DNA of 64,000 nt, taken from positions 367,001 through 431,000 of the forward strand of contig WPIO01000125.1 of NCBI GenBank assembly GCA_009760855.2, written 5' to 3'. Each line of letters opens with the position of its first letter. The first letter of the stretch is position 1. This stretch comes from Cristatella mucedo. Lineage: Eukaryota; Bryozoa; Phylactolaemata; Cristatellidae. This document shows positions 1 to 13,800 of the stretch, piece by piece. Position numbers and translations under genes: made by a program. A model generated the notes under the pieces. That model made no database searches and was not told where the DNA came from. It saw only the letters and a program-made list of their open reading frames with translations.

Positions 1-128
1 GTCAGACAGCTACTAAGAGAGCACAACAGGCAATCCTTTATTGCCCACTGCAAGAGGGGCGACATCCATTAGGGCTCTTCTTCGGCTATATAAGTGAGGC
101 TGTTTGGTCAGCTAACCTTTAGTTTAAT
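1..128 (+). mobile_element. tRNA-SINE, 3' half
   Basis: Shares the 3' body of the local SINE family: GGCAATCCTTTATTGCCCAC, the gene-internal CTGCAAG block, GGCTCTTCT, a TATATAAGTGAGGCTG block and CAGCTAACC. The promoter half is cut off by the window edge. Confidence 0.7.
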
Positions 129-560
129 TGCTTTCATATGGGACTAGTTGCTGCACCAAGCTAAGCCTCACTCGGAGCAAACACGTGTCTAAGTAGAGCG
201 GGTAGCCACTGGCGTTTAGTATCAGGCAGCAGCTCAGCTACTACACCGTGGAGCAGAACCCATGGGTGGCCATATTTCCCTACACGGTTGCTACGAAAGA
301 CCAAGCTAGAACTACAGGTGCTCGCAAAAGCAGACCCAAGAAAACGTCCCTCTGCCTGTGCAGGCCGGCTTGCACGATCTGGCACCTGCAGACAGCCGCC
401 AGTCGGCAAGGTGCAGCTGGCAGCAGTCGGCAAGGGGCTGCACAAAAGACAGCATGGCTGACTTGGGGGGGGTGTGGAGCAGAGCCTAGGCACCTGAGTT
501 GATAGCTGCTGCGATTGCAGAACGACACGTGCATGCGCAGCTGAGTCCAGCAGCACGAAC
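1..560. other. Tankyrase intron 20 (partial)
   Basis: Intron sequence with the 3' half of a tRNA-SINE at the extreme left. No match to the remaining catalytic residues (the IYFAE, zinc-site or NGLA regions) was found on the minus strand, so these exons must lie to the left of base 1. Confidence 0.7.
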
Positions 561-744
561 CTGCCCCGAACATTCCTCCAATGTATGCATGCCGTTCATC
601 GAAGCCTTTCTGGACGATGGCGCTGATGAACGGTGACCCATGGAACAAGTGCCTCTCGCTATCGTGGCCCGAGTTCTCCTCACTGACCTCACGCCGCCGG
701 TGCTGGTAGCGCTCCAGCAGGCGCCGGTTCTGAACGCGCTGAAT
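561..744 (-). CDS. TNKS: Tankyrase exon 20 (PARP catalytic His)
   Basis: Reads [40 protein letters not shown] and [11 protein letters not shown]. The NAD-binding catalytic His is residue 1106 in LFHGSP. The Tyr of the H-Y-E triad would fall two residues after the donor G|GTTCGT, in an exon beyond the left edge. 184 nt; acceptor GCCTACAG. Confidence 0.96.
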
Positions 745-3700
745 CTGTAGGCGGGCGAGCAGAAGCGCAGGCTGCAGCGCACGGCCACGCTCAGCGCCAT
801 GCAGCAGCCATCGCCACACAGCAGCCATCGCCACACAGCAGCCATCGCCACACAGCAGCAGGCAGAGCTTCGGAGAGGCACCAAGCAGCCCTGCGTGCGG
901 CAGCCTGCCGACAGCTAGCGCTTCCTCGTGCCCAGTGCATGGCTCACTCACCTTGACTAGGTTGTACCTGTTGAACAGGCCTCCGGAGTTGTCCTTGTGC
1001 TCTCGGATCGTGTTCTGTATCTGTAAGATGCACATAGAAACACCATTAAAGAGGGTGAAAATTAGCAAGAAGCACAGCCGGCCAAATGCAGACGTGTCAG
1101 CAGTCTGCCAGCAGCAGGAAAGAGCTACCAGCTTGTGGGGAAGGAACATCACACGGGCCTGCATAGCAACAGCTGCTGATTAGAGATGTAAGCATCGAGC
1201 TAAGCAATTCGGCAGTGTGCCCAGCTCGGAATGACAATACAGAGACCCACTTGTGGTTTACAGATTCCAATTCCAGCTGTTAAATCTCGGCTCAAGGTGA
1301 ATCTGTCACTGTTCCTGAAGTTGGTTGAACTGCCACTTGCACCAACTGCATGGGGTTGATACGACTGCACAGGGGTGGTATGTTCTGTGCTAATGCCATC
1401 GTTTAGCAAACTAGTTCTCCTATGCTAAAGACCAACCGTCCACAGAAAAACTCAAGAAGGGACAAATTGAAGGAATAACCATTTTTAGGGTCTTCAGCCA
1501 CAACCCCCTTGGTGAGAATTTACTAGGGCAAGACAACCGTGACCCAGACCTGGAGGCATTGTCTCATATCTGGAGTGAAGGGTAGCTGGTTTGAGAAAAC
1601 GAAACATTTTGACAATAAACCACCTGTTAATAGATCAAGCTTTAACCACATTTTTTTGAGAGGCAGCGGATTGTTCCCACACTCGTGGGTCAACAGGGCT
1701 TAACTTTTACTCGATTGGTTCAGAGAACAGTAAAGAGCAGCAGGGTGTAGCCAGGAAGTTAGCAATGGAGAAGTCTATTGTGGAAGTGTAGGAGACCTCG
1801 GAGGATGGCGAATCCTCCAATTTTGCATAGAGCTCTAGGCCTTATGATTAGTCACTATGTAGCCGTTTGCTCAGTCTCACTGTACATGTCCTTAGGGCAC
1901 AATGCAGGTTAATGCTCATGCACCAAGCTGGACTAGAATAGGAATGCCAAGATAGTAGATTCCTTTTCTTTTTCGTATTGGTTAGGCAGCATATTTATTG
2001 CAAAGATGCAGACTGGGCTGCTCTTGATCACAGTACCTCTTTTTCTAGCAGTTCTATCCCATTGCCACTTCGTATTCTCAACTGTTGCCCTGCTTGACTA
2101 TGCTACCATATTTCCCGAAAATAAGAAAGGTCTTACATTAATTCTTGCTACATAAGATGCACTAGGCTTATTCTCAAGGGATGCCTTATTTTTCATGAAC
2201 AACAATCTACGTTTATCAATGTACAATGAGTATGTTCCCGACTAATGGCACGATATTCCCTTGACGTATCGACATTTAAAAAAAGCTAAATGCACCTTTT
2301 TCTTACACCATTTGCTGGGTCCTTGCGACTTGTCGTTTGTGTGCATGTGCATGCTGACAATGAAGATGTTACCGCTAACCCTATTATGCAAGTTGACACT
2401 GCACATGTTACCACTAACCATTTGATCATGCTTCTGCTACAGCATAGGTGAAGTACCTAGAAAGAGATTAGGTTCTCCGAGGGCACCATACAAAGTGTAT
2501 TATTATTATTATTATTACAACAATCTACATGTATTCATGTATACAAATAGATATTTATTTAAATATACCCATGTCATCTTCTTCAGGAACATCATTGTAA
2601 ATCTCCAAAAGCCAAACTCCGGCCTAAATTTCTTATGAATCCACTTAATTTTGAGCCCTTGGCCACAGTCTCTAATGTCCAGAAACAAAGCTTTCCTTCA
2701 ATGAGCACCCATTGTCCATGTAGCCTGCTCGTTATGAATTTCTGTCAGTGTTTATATCCCATTGATTTTTAACCCACGTCATGGCCTCTTGCAGGCTAGG
2801 CTTTATTAAGTTTCCAAGCTGATTTCTCTCCGTTCTATTTTCCATAAGCCAATTATTTCAACGTGAAAATGGTTCTTGAATGGAAAGTTTATTGCAACAT
2901 CCTTACCACTTTACTGGGCTTATTTTTGGGGTAGAGCTTATATTACGAACACCCTGAAAAGTCGTGCTACTGCTTATTTTACGGTTAGGTCTTATTTTGG
3001 GGGAAATAGGGTATATGCTTAAGATGTCTTGCGCAGAAGATACATTGTTGGCCTCAATCATGTCAGAAGTAACTCATACATTGAATGCTAATGAAAACTT
3101 CAACTGTAACACCAACTTAGACTTCCCAGTTAACTCGAGTAACCAAGAGTGAGTCAAGCAAAGTGTTGTGCACACATGCAAAGAGTCAAACCCTTGAAAA
3201 TGCAATATACCTGCTCCTCCACCGACTGGTAGTCTTTATCGTCAGGAGACAGGTCGATCAAGACAGTTATGCTGTTGCTATTGCTGTTGTTATGAGAACT
3301 TCCGGGTAAAGATGCAAGGGGTGTGGCTGAAACAAGCAATGGGCATGCATAAGGCATCTGGCACAACAGCTATAGTCATTGCAATTAGCTGCTAACTATA
3401 AGCTAATTAGTCGTCTAATTCCTATTTTAGCTAACACCTGGGATTTTGAATTTTATTACAAGAAAACAATGATAACACAGTTAGCAGTGACTGCTATAGG
3501 TTGCACAATTACTCCGTCAGTTGCACGGCTGATATAGCCATAGTTCTGCCTGGTTTCGATTCACACATTGTGATTCAAAAGTCTCTTCCTTGCCTAAGCT
3601 ATGGTTCCACTAATATCCTAGATTTGGGAGCAGGCTTAGGGCTACTAAATAAATAATAAATAAATAATCCTAGCTGATTAAACAGCCTCTTTTTGCATAG

Positions 3701-6700
3701 CAACAGAAGAGCCTTTACGGCTATCACCACCGCTTGCAGTGGCGATAAAGAATCGCCCACCGCACGAATCGAACCCACGACCTCGGGACCGAGGTCGTGA
3801 AAGCAACCGCCTTACCTAGTGTGCCATCGCGGCTCACCCACTACTGATTCTGCAATGCACGGTATCAGGCTCTGGCAGAACGTACTAACAAGGAAAAGCA
3901 GCTCCATAACTAACTTGGTGTCAGATGCTAAGTGCACAGATGGACCGATCAACATGCATCAACTAAGAAAACTTGCACAGTAACAGCCTCTTCACATTAA
4001 CGTTGCAGCGCTGCATCGTTGATAGAAGAAGAGCTCCTTAAGGGTTTCACCGCACTGCCTTAAAATGAACCCAATTCAAACTAATATCGTGATAGCTGAG
4101 GTGCCGGCCCTGCAGCCAGGTCTCAATATGTCTTGACAGCCCTCACTTTAGCTTAGGGGAGTGGAGCAGGATAGTTGACAGCTGCAAGCTGTGCACCTGT
4201 CTGATCATCTGTCTACTGAGACCCAGCCCATAGTCAACCTGACCTGCACGCAAACAAAGTAATATGAGATGTGACAGCAGTTAACCGAACCAACTGATGC
4301 CTACTACCTACTGTCATCGCAGGGTAACAGTGACGTTTTCTCGTTTGCATGTCTGAATGCACAAGTGGGAGATTGCTTGTACTGCCTAACACGTAATTAT
4401 CATAGTCACCGCTTTTGTCACTCAAAGCAACTACTTGAGCATTGACTTCTCTTGCCACTTGCTAAGCCCTTTCATGTTCAAACAGATCAGTTGCTTTGGT
4501 GAACCGGTGGAGGCATTTCGATAGTAGCAACCTCATACGAGGTTATTTTTCATTGAAAAATAAATTAGAATGTCGATACGTGACTAACTAACAGCCTACC
4601 CATGCAATCTAGAGTCTGCAGTGAGAGGGAAGAGGAGAGAAAAACTAACGAGCTGTTCTTTCCTCAATTCCATTGTGCAGTAAAGTTAACAAACAACCTG
4701 GTTCAGTGTGTACCCAAACAAGCAAGGCAGGATTTTTTAACTAACTCTAACAGGTAGAACACAACTTCATAAGCACAGAACAGAAAGATACTTGTGCACG
4801 TACACTTTCGGCAATGTGCCAAACCGGGTTCAGTGCCAAAACCAGGTTCGGGCCGATTTTGTTCGAATGACAGCAAGTTTTTCCAGAAACTTGAAGAACT
4901 TGGCATGAGTATTCCTATCAAGTACACATGTCATGTAGATAACAAAAAGTTTTTCTCTCAACTTATGGAGATCGTTACTTCCAAACGCAGCCTCGAAATT
5001 TTCCATACGAGAGAGGACCAACGGGAGCAAGATAGCTGGTAGCAACGAACAGCAAAGTGGTGCTTCTTGCCCCTGGCGACATCGGAGCCATTCATATTGA
5101 ACGGCTCACAATGGGAGGATGGCCTATCGGTTGGCTAGATGAAAAGAACAGGCCCCTTAAATCGGTAGAAGCCAGAAAAGCACCTATTGCAAAACCTGCT
5201 GACTTACACAAGCTACGGAAAATAATGAGCAGCGGGCTTAGCGATTTGTCTTTCAGCAGATAGCAAGATTTAAGTTACAGCCGTCCCTTTAATGCGCATT
5301 CAGATACACATGCCAATGAATGTATGTATGCAAAGCAAAGAATACTGCCGTAAGTAAAAATGAGCTGATGACCATAAAGAGAGGAGCACGCTATCAGCAT
5401 TACTTATCAGACGACTACACACATCTGCAATTTTAATTGCTTGCATGCAAAACTTTATACTCTCCTGTCTTGCAAAGCACTTTACTTCAGTGCAGCAATT
5501 CAGCCAATAATATGTGAATGAACATGTGAGTGAACACGTCACCTCTTTTGCTCTATACCTTGCAGACTGTACTAGGTAAGGTTCACCCGAGCTTGTTAAA
5601 TGACAGAGATGGCTATTAAAGGGGAATTCAGCTTGTCATAACAGTTGAGTTTTCTAGTGGATTAAAAAAAGAAAGGAAGAAAAAGAAAACTGATCGGCTA
5701 AATTAGATTAAAGGCGCCATAGAATAGTCGATCATTGAATTATCGCTAACTAAAACAGCAACAGGTGGCTAAAAGCACCGGTAATAGGTACTATTAACAA
5801 GTGCTGGTATCAAGTGAAATATAAGAGATCACATGACTTCATTCACAGCATACCTGTTGGTACAAGTAAGCCTATCTGTCTTCCACCTGCAGCACCAATG
5901 GTAAGGCCAGAGCTCGATGATGGAACAGTGGGAGATGCTGCAGTCGCATGTGGCCCAAGCTGGCTGCCGGCACTGTTTGGAGATGCTGGGGTGCTTGCTG
6001 CCCGTGCAGCAGATGTGGCTCCGGCTGAAGATGCTGTCGAAGCAAGCAGTTCCTTAACACCTTTAAGTATTTTGTGCCTGTATCCGTAGGCATTTATGCC
6101 TATTTCTTTCAGAGCATCGTGATCCATTTCTAGAAGTATGTCCATACTGATCTCCTCTTGCTCAAAAACGTCCTTCAGCTGAGGTAAACCCAGTTTGTCA
6201 AGAAAGCCTGCCACGTTGAGATCGGCAAGACAAAGGTCACCCTCAGCCTTAGTGCGTCCAATGCACCCCTCGACCTTGCCACCGTCAGCAATGGCCTCGA
6301 GATCTATCGCCTCACTGCCTGAAGACAGCAGAACACTGCTGAGCGACGAAATGGCTGCAGATGCACCTGGTCCACTAGTTCTATAAAAGAAAAAACAGCT
6401 CATGCAACAAAATGTAAAAAAAAAGAACATTTAAATCCCAAGCTCCCAAACTTGAGAGGAGCAAAAATAATAAAATGCACATACCCTGATGATGTCATAC
6501 CACATGGCACAGGCACGCTGGTTGTACCGCCAATGCTGCGGCATGGGTCAGAAGCATCGGCTGCAGTAGTAACTGCAGAGGCAGCAGCATACGTGGGCAT
6601 GGCAGCCTCGAGCAGGGTTTTCACATCATCTGCCTATAATGGGTAGTTACGCACATTTTCTTGGGCACCGAAGGGTTGGGTTGGCTAGGCCGTGAGATCA

Positions 6701-7717
6701 GTTAGCAGGTAATTAGCAGCTCGACACTCACAGTGGCTAGGTCCAGCGGTGTGTGCCCCTCCTGGTTTCTCATCGTTGGATCTGCCCCATGGTTAAGCTG
6801 CAACAGAAAAAGCAGCTTCTGCACTTTGAGAGCAACTCAAAGCCATACAAGCCATCCTCAAAGCACACAAATTAGAAACACCAACGCCATGTAAAAAATT
6901 GTCACCATACACTCTGGTAGTGTTACAATGGTACACGTTTGCTACCACTGACAGAGTCAATGCAGTGGTCATCATCATTCTCTGACGTTAGCAGAGAAAG
7001 CAGCAGATTTTCTGAACTGGGTGATCTAAGTACAAAAGAAAAAAACATACTGACCACAAAGAAAGTCGCTGCTAACCACTCTATAGATATTGATGCCAAA
7101 ACATGCATTCCATATCAAGACCTACAACCCTATATAGCAACTTTGCTCTTATTAGCCAATGATGTATCATTGATCAGCTCGCTAGGTATACTTCTTCAAA
7201 CTATCGCTAACGTTTCAAAAAAGCCTAGATTACTACCAGGGTTTAGCTTAACGGGAAGGTGCTGACACTTCAAACCCAGATCGTGGTTTCAAGTCCTGAA
7301 GCAGGCAATTTCTTCTAGCCCACTAAAAGTGGGATGATAACCCGAGTCCTTCTGCTGCTACAGATACAGATACGAGTGTGCGGAATAAGCAACACTTTGC
7401 CTTTTCTGGTGCAGTGCTTGTTATACTGAAAAGCCTAACAAAAAAGGACTGTATCTCTTGTCAAAGTGGCAGCAAAGGCAGCTGACTCCTGCTCCTGTAT
7501 ACCATGACGTCAGCTTAATGCCGATGACTACCAGGGACATTAGATATTGAAAAAATTATGAAATAATTCAACTAGACTGAATGCCACAGCCTTAACAGTA
7601 AAAGACTTAAAAACATCTATCGGTAGCTGGATAAAATACAAAAGTAAGGCTCTCTCCCTCCCTCCCTCTCCCTCTCCCTCTCTCCCTCTCCCTCTCCCTC
7701 TCCCTCTCCCTCTCCCT

Positions 7718-7814
<97 letters not shown>

Positions 7815-10800
7815 CCTCTTCCCCCTCTCTTTTCAATCATTCCTAAGGTATAGGAATCCTATTAGTACTAAAAGAAGAATATATATCCGCACACATGGTC
7901 GAGCTCAGCAAAAATTCCATAACAAGACGTGGCTGTGAAAGTACTGCTGCAGCATCAGACTTCTAGATTAGTAATAAACGAAGAACACTACCCTTAAATA
8001 TAAGCATAATAGTAATCAGCAGTAAAGTCTAGAAAAGAAGCTCTACCTGTCTGCTTGATTTCCTCAAGTGTTAAAATTGTAACAACGAAGGCTAACTCAA
8101 AAATAAAATACCAATACGTACGAGCAAACTGCACAGCTGAGTCCGGCCTTTCTGCGCTGCTTCATGCAGTGGCGTGAAGCCCCACTTGTCGACTGCATTG
8201 ACACAGGTGTCGTACTTGATCAGCAAAGCTGCTATGTCGACGTGCTGCAGAATGCACACAAGTTATGGTAAACATGTCGAAAGAAGCATTATTACTCGGA
8301 ACTGCCTGATTATCAAATACCTAACACGACTACAGGATAATGCACATTATTCATGCAGGAAAACTATCAAAAGACAACACAACACACAATATAAACAAGT
8401 TTAGTGCAACTATTCTCTAGCAAGAAATACGTCATACCCCATAAGATGAAGCATTGTGCAGAGGGATCAGACCACCTTTGTCTTGTGCGTTTACATCGGC
8501 ACCACTGGCAAGCAGAAAGTCTGCAACTTCAACATTGTTGTAGCCAGCTACAAAAAATTTATAAACTGCAGTCTCCAGCACTGTAAGACCGCTTTCATCG
8601 TATAGCAAGCAATGAAATGCACAATTCCATACCTGCTAAATGTAACGGTGTCGAATTTCGACCCTGGGTGTCACGGCAGTTGACATTTTGCTGTGTGATT
8701 AACTTTTGCACCCGTACTAGAGCACCTTTCTTAGCAGCTTCTAAAAGTGCAGCATCTCCTCGGAGCAGATCTAGTGTGTCCACGTCATCTTCTTTGACCA
8801 GATCAATTGGTCTATGGTTATCACGGTTTCTCAGGTTCGGGTCAGCATCATGCTGCAAGCAGTAATAATTCAATCAGTTAGGTCATTGCTTAGGAAACTC
8901 TTACTTGTGAGTGACCATAATTTTACCCAATTGAAGACTTATAATGCTAAAATGCCAAGCAAATTTTCGACAAGGGCTAAAGGCAAACTAAACCGCTGCC
9001 TTATTTAAAATTACTAGCAACAGATAGTCGTTTCCTTTTTCATTATGCACCACAATAATCCTCTGACATGCAATAAAGATTTGCTAATTGCAACAGGCTA
9101 CATAAAAAACATATGGCAAGCCCTAGCTAGGGAATTGGAAAATACTATTGGATGCCAACACATATCTTGATTAGTGTATTAAATGTATTCTGTGTAATTT
9201 TCAGGCATCGAACTAGCCAACAGCAAAGAAGGCACGCTTTAGTTTAGCATACAGAAACCAATACAACAGCAGCCGTGATGGCACACTAGGTAAGGCGGTT
9301 GCTTTCACGACCTCGGTCCCGAGGTCGTGGGTTCGATTCATGCGGTGGGCGATCCTCTATCACCACTGCAAGCGGTGGTGATAGCCCTAAAGGCTCTTCT
9401 GTTGCTATACAAAAAGAGGCTGTTTAATCAGCTAGGATTTATTTATTTAACAGCAGCAACAGCAGCCTGTGGTGAGCGCAGCAGCAAATGATGCTCATTT
9501 ACCTTTAACAGAAGTTTGCATATTTCATATTTTCCTTTTGCAGCTGCTTCGTGCAAAGGAGAGAACTTCCACAGGTCCATGACATTGACACATGCTCCGT
9601 GGCAAAGTAGTAGTTCGGTTACCTCATAGTGGCCGTAGGAACAAGCATTATGCAAAGGCACAAGTCCTCTGCAAAATAGGTAAACTAAGTATTCCTCTAG
9701 TGACTAGGTAACAGATAGCACACATATGCTCGACTTCAAGTAAGCAATTATACTGTAGGTATCACCAATATACACACTGGCCTGAAAAGGGAGTGGAAGT
9801 GCATTTGCATATTCAGAACACACTTTCTTGCTTTTACAAGCCAAAATGAAAATATGAATGACTAGTGCTTGGCCCTGAAGGCTAGCTACAACATCAAGTA
9901 CATGCACCCAATAACCTAAATGCTGCAGACTGCACAAATCAGTTCAAAAAGAAAATAAATGGGTCAAAGATGTGTTACTTCTCGAAAAGGGCGGCTGCAA
10001 ATTATTAGGCCACCTGGCATCACAGAAGTCACACGACAAATCCTTCCAGGGCACACCAACCAAGCACAATAAACGTACGTCGTCCAAGTTGAACTAACAG
10101 TAAAACCTCTCTATGTGAATGGCTGACATTAGAAGATTGTCGTGCACAGAGCTTACACTTGTAGAGACAGTCACGTGACTGAAGATGGCCACTGGCATCT
10201 CCTTACCTCATTTCTCAGTGGGATCCAGCACATCATGAACACAACTCACAAATGAGCAGCAGAGAATAATAATAATAATATATTCGTATAGCATTCTCAG
10301 TGAAACTATTCTCTTTCTAGACACTTTACAGGTGTGACATGCATATTCACCCATTACTCCACCGAAGCTGAGGAAATATTTGTAAAGGACCAATTCAGGC
10401 TGCCAGAATTCTCAAATCAGGCTATCATCAGCTGAATCTTGGCAATAAGTGACAAGTATTAGGTCCCGTACAGCCAATTGACTCTGCAGCCAAAACGCAG
10501 AGCAAGATTACTGCTCTCGCAAACTGGTTGCTTGCTTTGCTGCCCCAAGGCCAGCATGTCTTTATGCCCAGTGAGCTGATCCGGTAGCAAGCAAAGAAGT
10601 TTGCTGAACAGCTTGGGCTAACCTTGTCTGACATACCTCTTATAATCGTTGGGTTGGCCAGAAAAATAATAGAACATTTAACTGATAACGAAGGAGGCTC
10701 TGTTCGTATGATGTAAGGCAAGATTGCATCTGCTAGAGAATAAAGCAATGCTAGGCTTGGCATATTTACAACAGAGACGAGACTGGCTTATTTTACAATA

Positions 10801-13800
10801 TAGCCAAAGACCAACAAGCAAATGCTTCTGGGCAGATGGCAGACATCAAAAAGTAGAACGTTCAGTTGAGAACGTAATCTTGCTGCTGAGGGTATCGGTG
10901 ACCATATACAAGCCACTTTTTATTTATAATGCTGCAAAACCGAAAACTCTCTTCAATAAGACAGCAGGGCAGCATGGGGGAGGGATAAAAAGATCTGGCT
11001 GCTCTTTTCTAGATGATTCACAAAAGGCCATATTCAACAAGAAATTAATCGAATCTCCATAGAACGTCGTGCTAACTAAATCAAGATCAGGAAACCAAAA
11101 CGCAAAGAGTCAACTTTATAGGAAGCTACATTGTATAAGAGGTCGTTACTGCTTAAATGCAGGTGAGATTCGGTGCATCCACAAAACATAATGAAATGTG
11201 ATGGCAGTAAACCACGGCATAGTCGGTGTTAGCAAGCTGTAAGAAAATACAAAGCACCTCATCAGTGAAGTGGACATATTTATACATGATAGCACGAGAT
11301 TCTGTTAATGGCGGGACACTCTTCTAAGATGAGCCATAAATTCAGTGCCAGCAGTGGCACATGACTGTCGCCCATCTGACTTGCAACAAAGTAGCTCGCG
11401 AATATGCATGTACATATGCATGCATTTGCATGGTAACTAGTCCATTGGTAGCTTGTATGCTTTGGCCAAAAGTATGGACTAATGTATTGGCATTGTTAAT
11501 TCCTCCTGTTCTGTGTTCCCCCTGAGCTTGAGACACATTCAACTTAAAGATTGAATGCAGATATGTAACAGCTGATCACTTGACTTCCCCTCTGCATGCA
11601 TCCCACCGAAAACTCAGGCAGACATGTATTAAGAGGATTATGCATTATACCAGGCATAAAAAGTCCAATTTGAATACACAGTTCCGGCACAAAATTTTGC
11701 CCACCATGGGAACAAACACAAATCTCAAACATGGCTGCGTTCTACAAAATCAAGGCCAAAAGATTGTATCATAGGGTAGGCTTAATATGAGGAAGCAATA
11801 AATGTTGCGATTTATGCATTCTGCTACTTTGGCTAGCCTAACGAGATGAAAATATTCAAAATTAAGTTTTTTTGGCAGTTTCAGGTTGGTTCGGAACATC
11901 TTCAGCTTTCGAATAATAGTTTTTGGTGGCACCATCAAAAAATTGCACAGCAAGAATTTTTGGGTGTGCCAAGTATCGCCCTCTCGAAAAAAATGCATCT
12001 CAACGACTGTATCGAGCCCTCTTTCATGAATAGTCGAAATGTGAGACATCTGAAATGTTAATTCGTAGGCATAGACCACGACGACCTAGACGTAGGTCAG
12101 ACGTCACCCGACTGCGCAAGAAATTAATAATGCAGTCAGAGTGAGTGCAAACACTTGAGATGTAAAAACCATGGAGATCAGCATTTATTGAAAAAGTTTA
12201 TATCTAGATTATGAGAAGGTAGTTCAATTTATAATGAGCACATACTTAGAGTGAATGAAAGTTGGTGCACCCAGTAAATATTCCTTTGTAATGCTCAGAC
12301 AGTGATAAAGAGGTTACATCCTTCAAAAATAGCAACTATGTCGGAACCAGAAATAGCTCCAGATACTGCAAAATAGTCATGTTGCATGTTTTTGCACCTG
12401 GTAAGAAAACCGAGGTGGTAGCATCCATGATTTGCCACAGATATTGCTAACTCACGTGGATCCTATAATTTGGCAAAATTTTGTTAGCCCGGCATTACAA
12501 GAAATGCCGAAATTGTTTAGATATTTGATTGCTGGGGGAAGGGGCTGTGCACAGTTTTTGTGCCAGCAAAGATTACACATATGAGGATGCATACAGAGAG
12601 GTTTTACAGCAACTGGTGTGACGATCATACGAGCCGACAGATTGCCAAACGAGCCCATACGTGGAGTAGATACAGGCGGTACAGAAAAGCTAATAAATGT
12701 AATAGATATAAAACAAACAAAACGAGGCGATGATTTGCACAGAAGCAGGCATAATACCAGAATGAGCAAGGCAAGAAGCAACAAAGCAAAGGTGATAAGA
12801 GATATGCAACTCGTTAAGATAATGGAGGGCAAAATCAAAGATATGGGCAGCAATCACAGCTCATACGAGAGCCGCTGTACATTATCCACATATTACGCTT
12901 GGTAGGACAGGCACATCGACAGGCTGTGTAATACGACTAGCTTTCTGCAGGACATGTTTCACTGACCAAATATGGGTATGCCAGCCAATAGATTATCAGG
13001 GCTTTTTGTCTTTACATCATTTTTAACACTAAGCCCCATTCCAGAAGAATTACAATCTGGTAATAAACAGCAACAAAAATGGATTAGGCACGCCTATAGC
13101 ACAGCGAAGGTCATTAGGGGAGCATACATACCCTTTGTCCTTGGCATGCACGTCTGCGCCATTCATCAATAAAAATTCTACTACAGCCACCCTGTTATAA
13201 CCTGCAGCAAAGTGCAAAGGGGTAGAGTGACGGCCATCCAAGTCTCGACAGTTCACAGCAGCAGGGTTGCCAGCCACAACTTTCTGTAAGAGAACAGTAC
13301 AACATAAAACAGTGACTTTAAATACTTGATATATCCCAACAGGCATAAGCTGGCTATGATTAAAAAGATTAGAAAAACCCTAACGATCTGGACTACAATA
13401 TCACAAGATTGAATGCAGTAAAAAAATATCCGGTGTCCCGGCCAAACAAAACTTTCCGGCAGCCAAGAAATCTACGAATACGAATATTGGAAATCTGAAC
13501 AGGAATCAAAGCCTCGATATTCGGTGCTTCAGCTGGCCAGTGTTCTTCTAGCAGCCCCAAATAGCTCAGTCAAATCCCTAGGTTTCTCACTGTTAGAATC
13601 ACACAACTGTGATGCCAGCATCACTTCAGCTTTTTCTTTATTTACGCTGTCCGATATGCCTGTCTGCGAAAGGAACCAGGCTTGCAAGCAAGCCTGGACC
13701 TAATATACACAATATGTCAACCCTTTTGCAAGATTGAGCAAAAGCCAACCGGCCTCTAAAATGCACAGCTTGCAAGTGGAGTTAACTTTGCACAGGGGAC

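Larger units (their letters stand above)
6798..8121. other. Tankyrase intron 14
   Basis: Intron with a diverged SINE-like stretch (7240-7385) and a long CT-rich microsatellite. Nothing else recognised. Confidence 0.6.

Noticed and set aside
280-1164. 294-codon minus-strand open frame
   Set aside because: It is exons 19 and 20 of tankyrase read through intron 19 and into intron 20; the spliced exons match tankyrase exactly, so the frame as a whole is not a protein.
7540-7840. Arg/Glu-repeat open frames
   Set aside because: Pure translation of a CT microsatellite; no flanking coding signal.
9279-9340. Genuine tRNA gene
   Set aside because: A and B boxes are present, but the sequence cannot close an acceptor stem, it is followed by a SINE body and ATTT tail, and similar copies occur about a dozen times, so it is a SINE.
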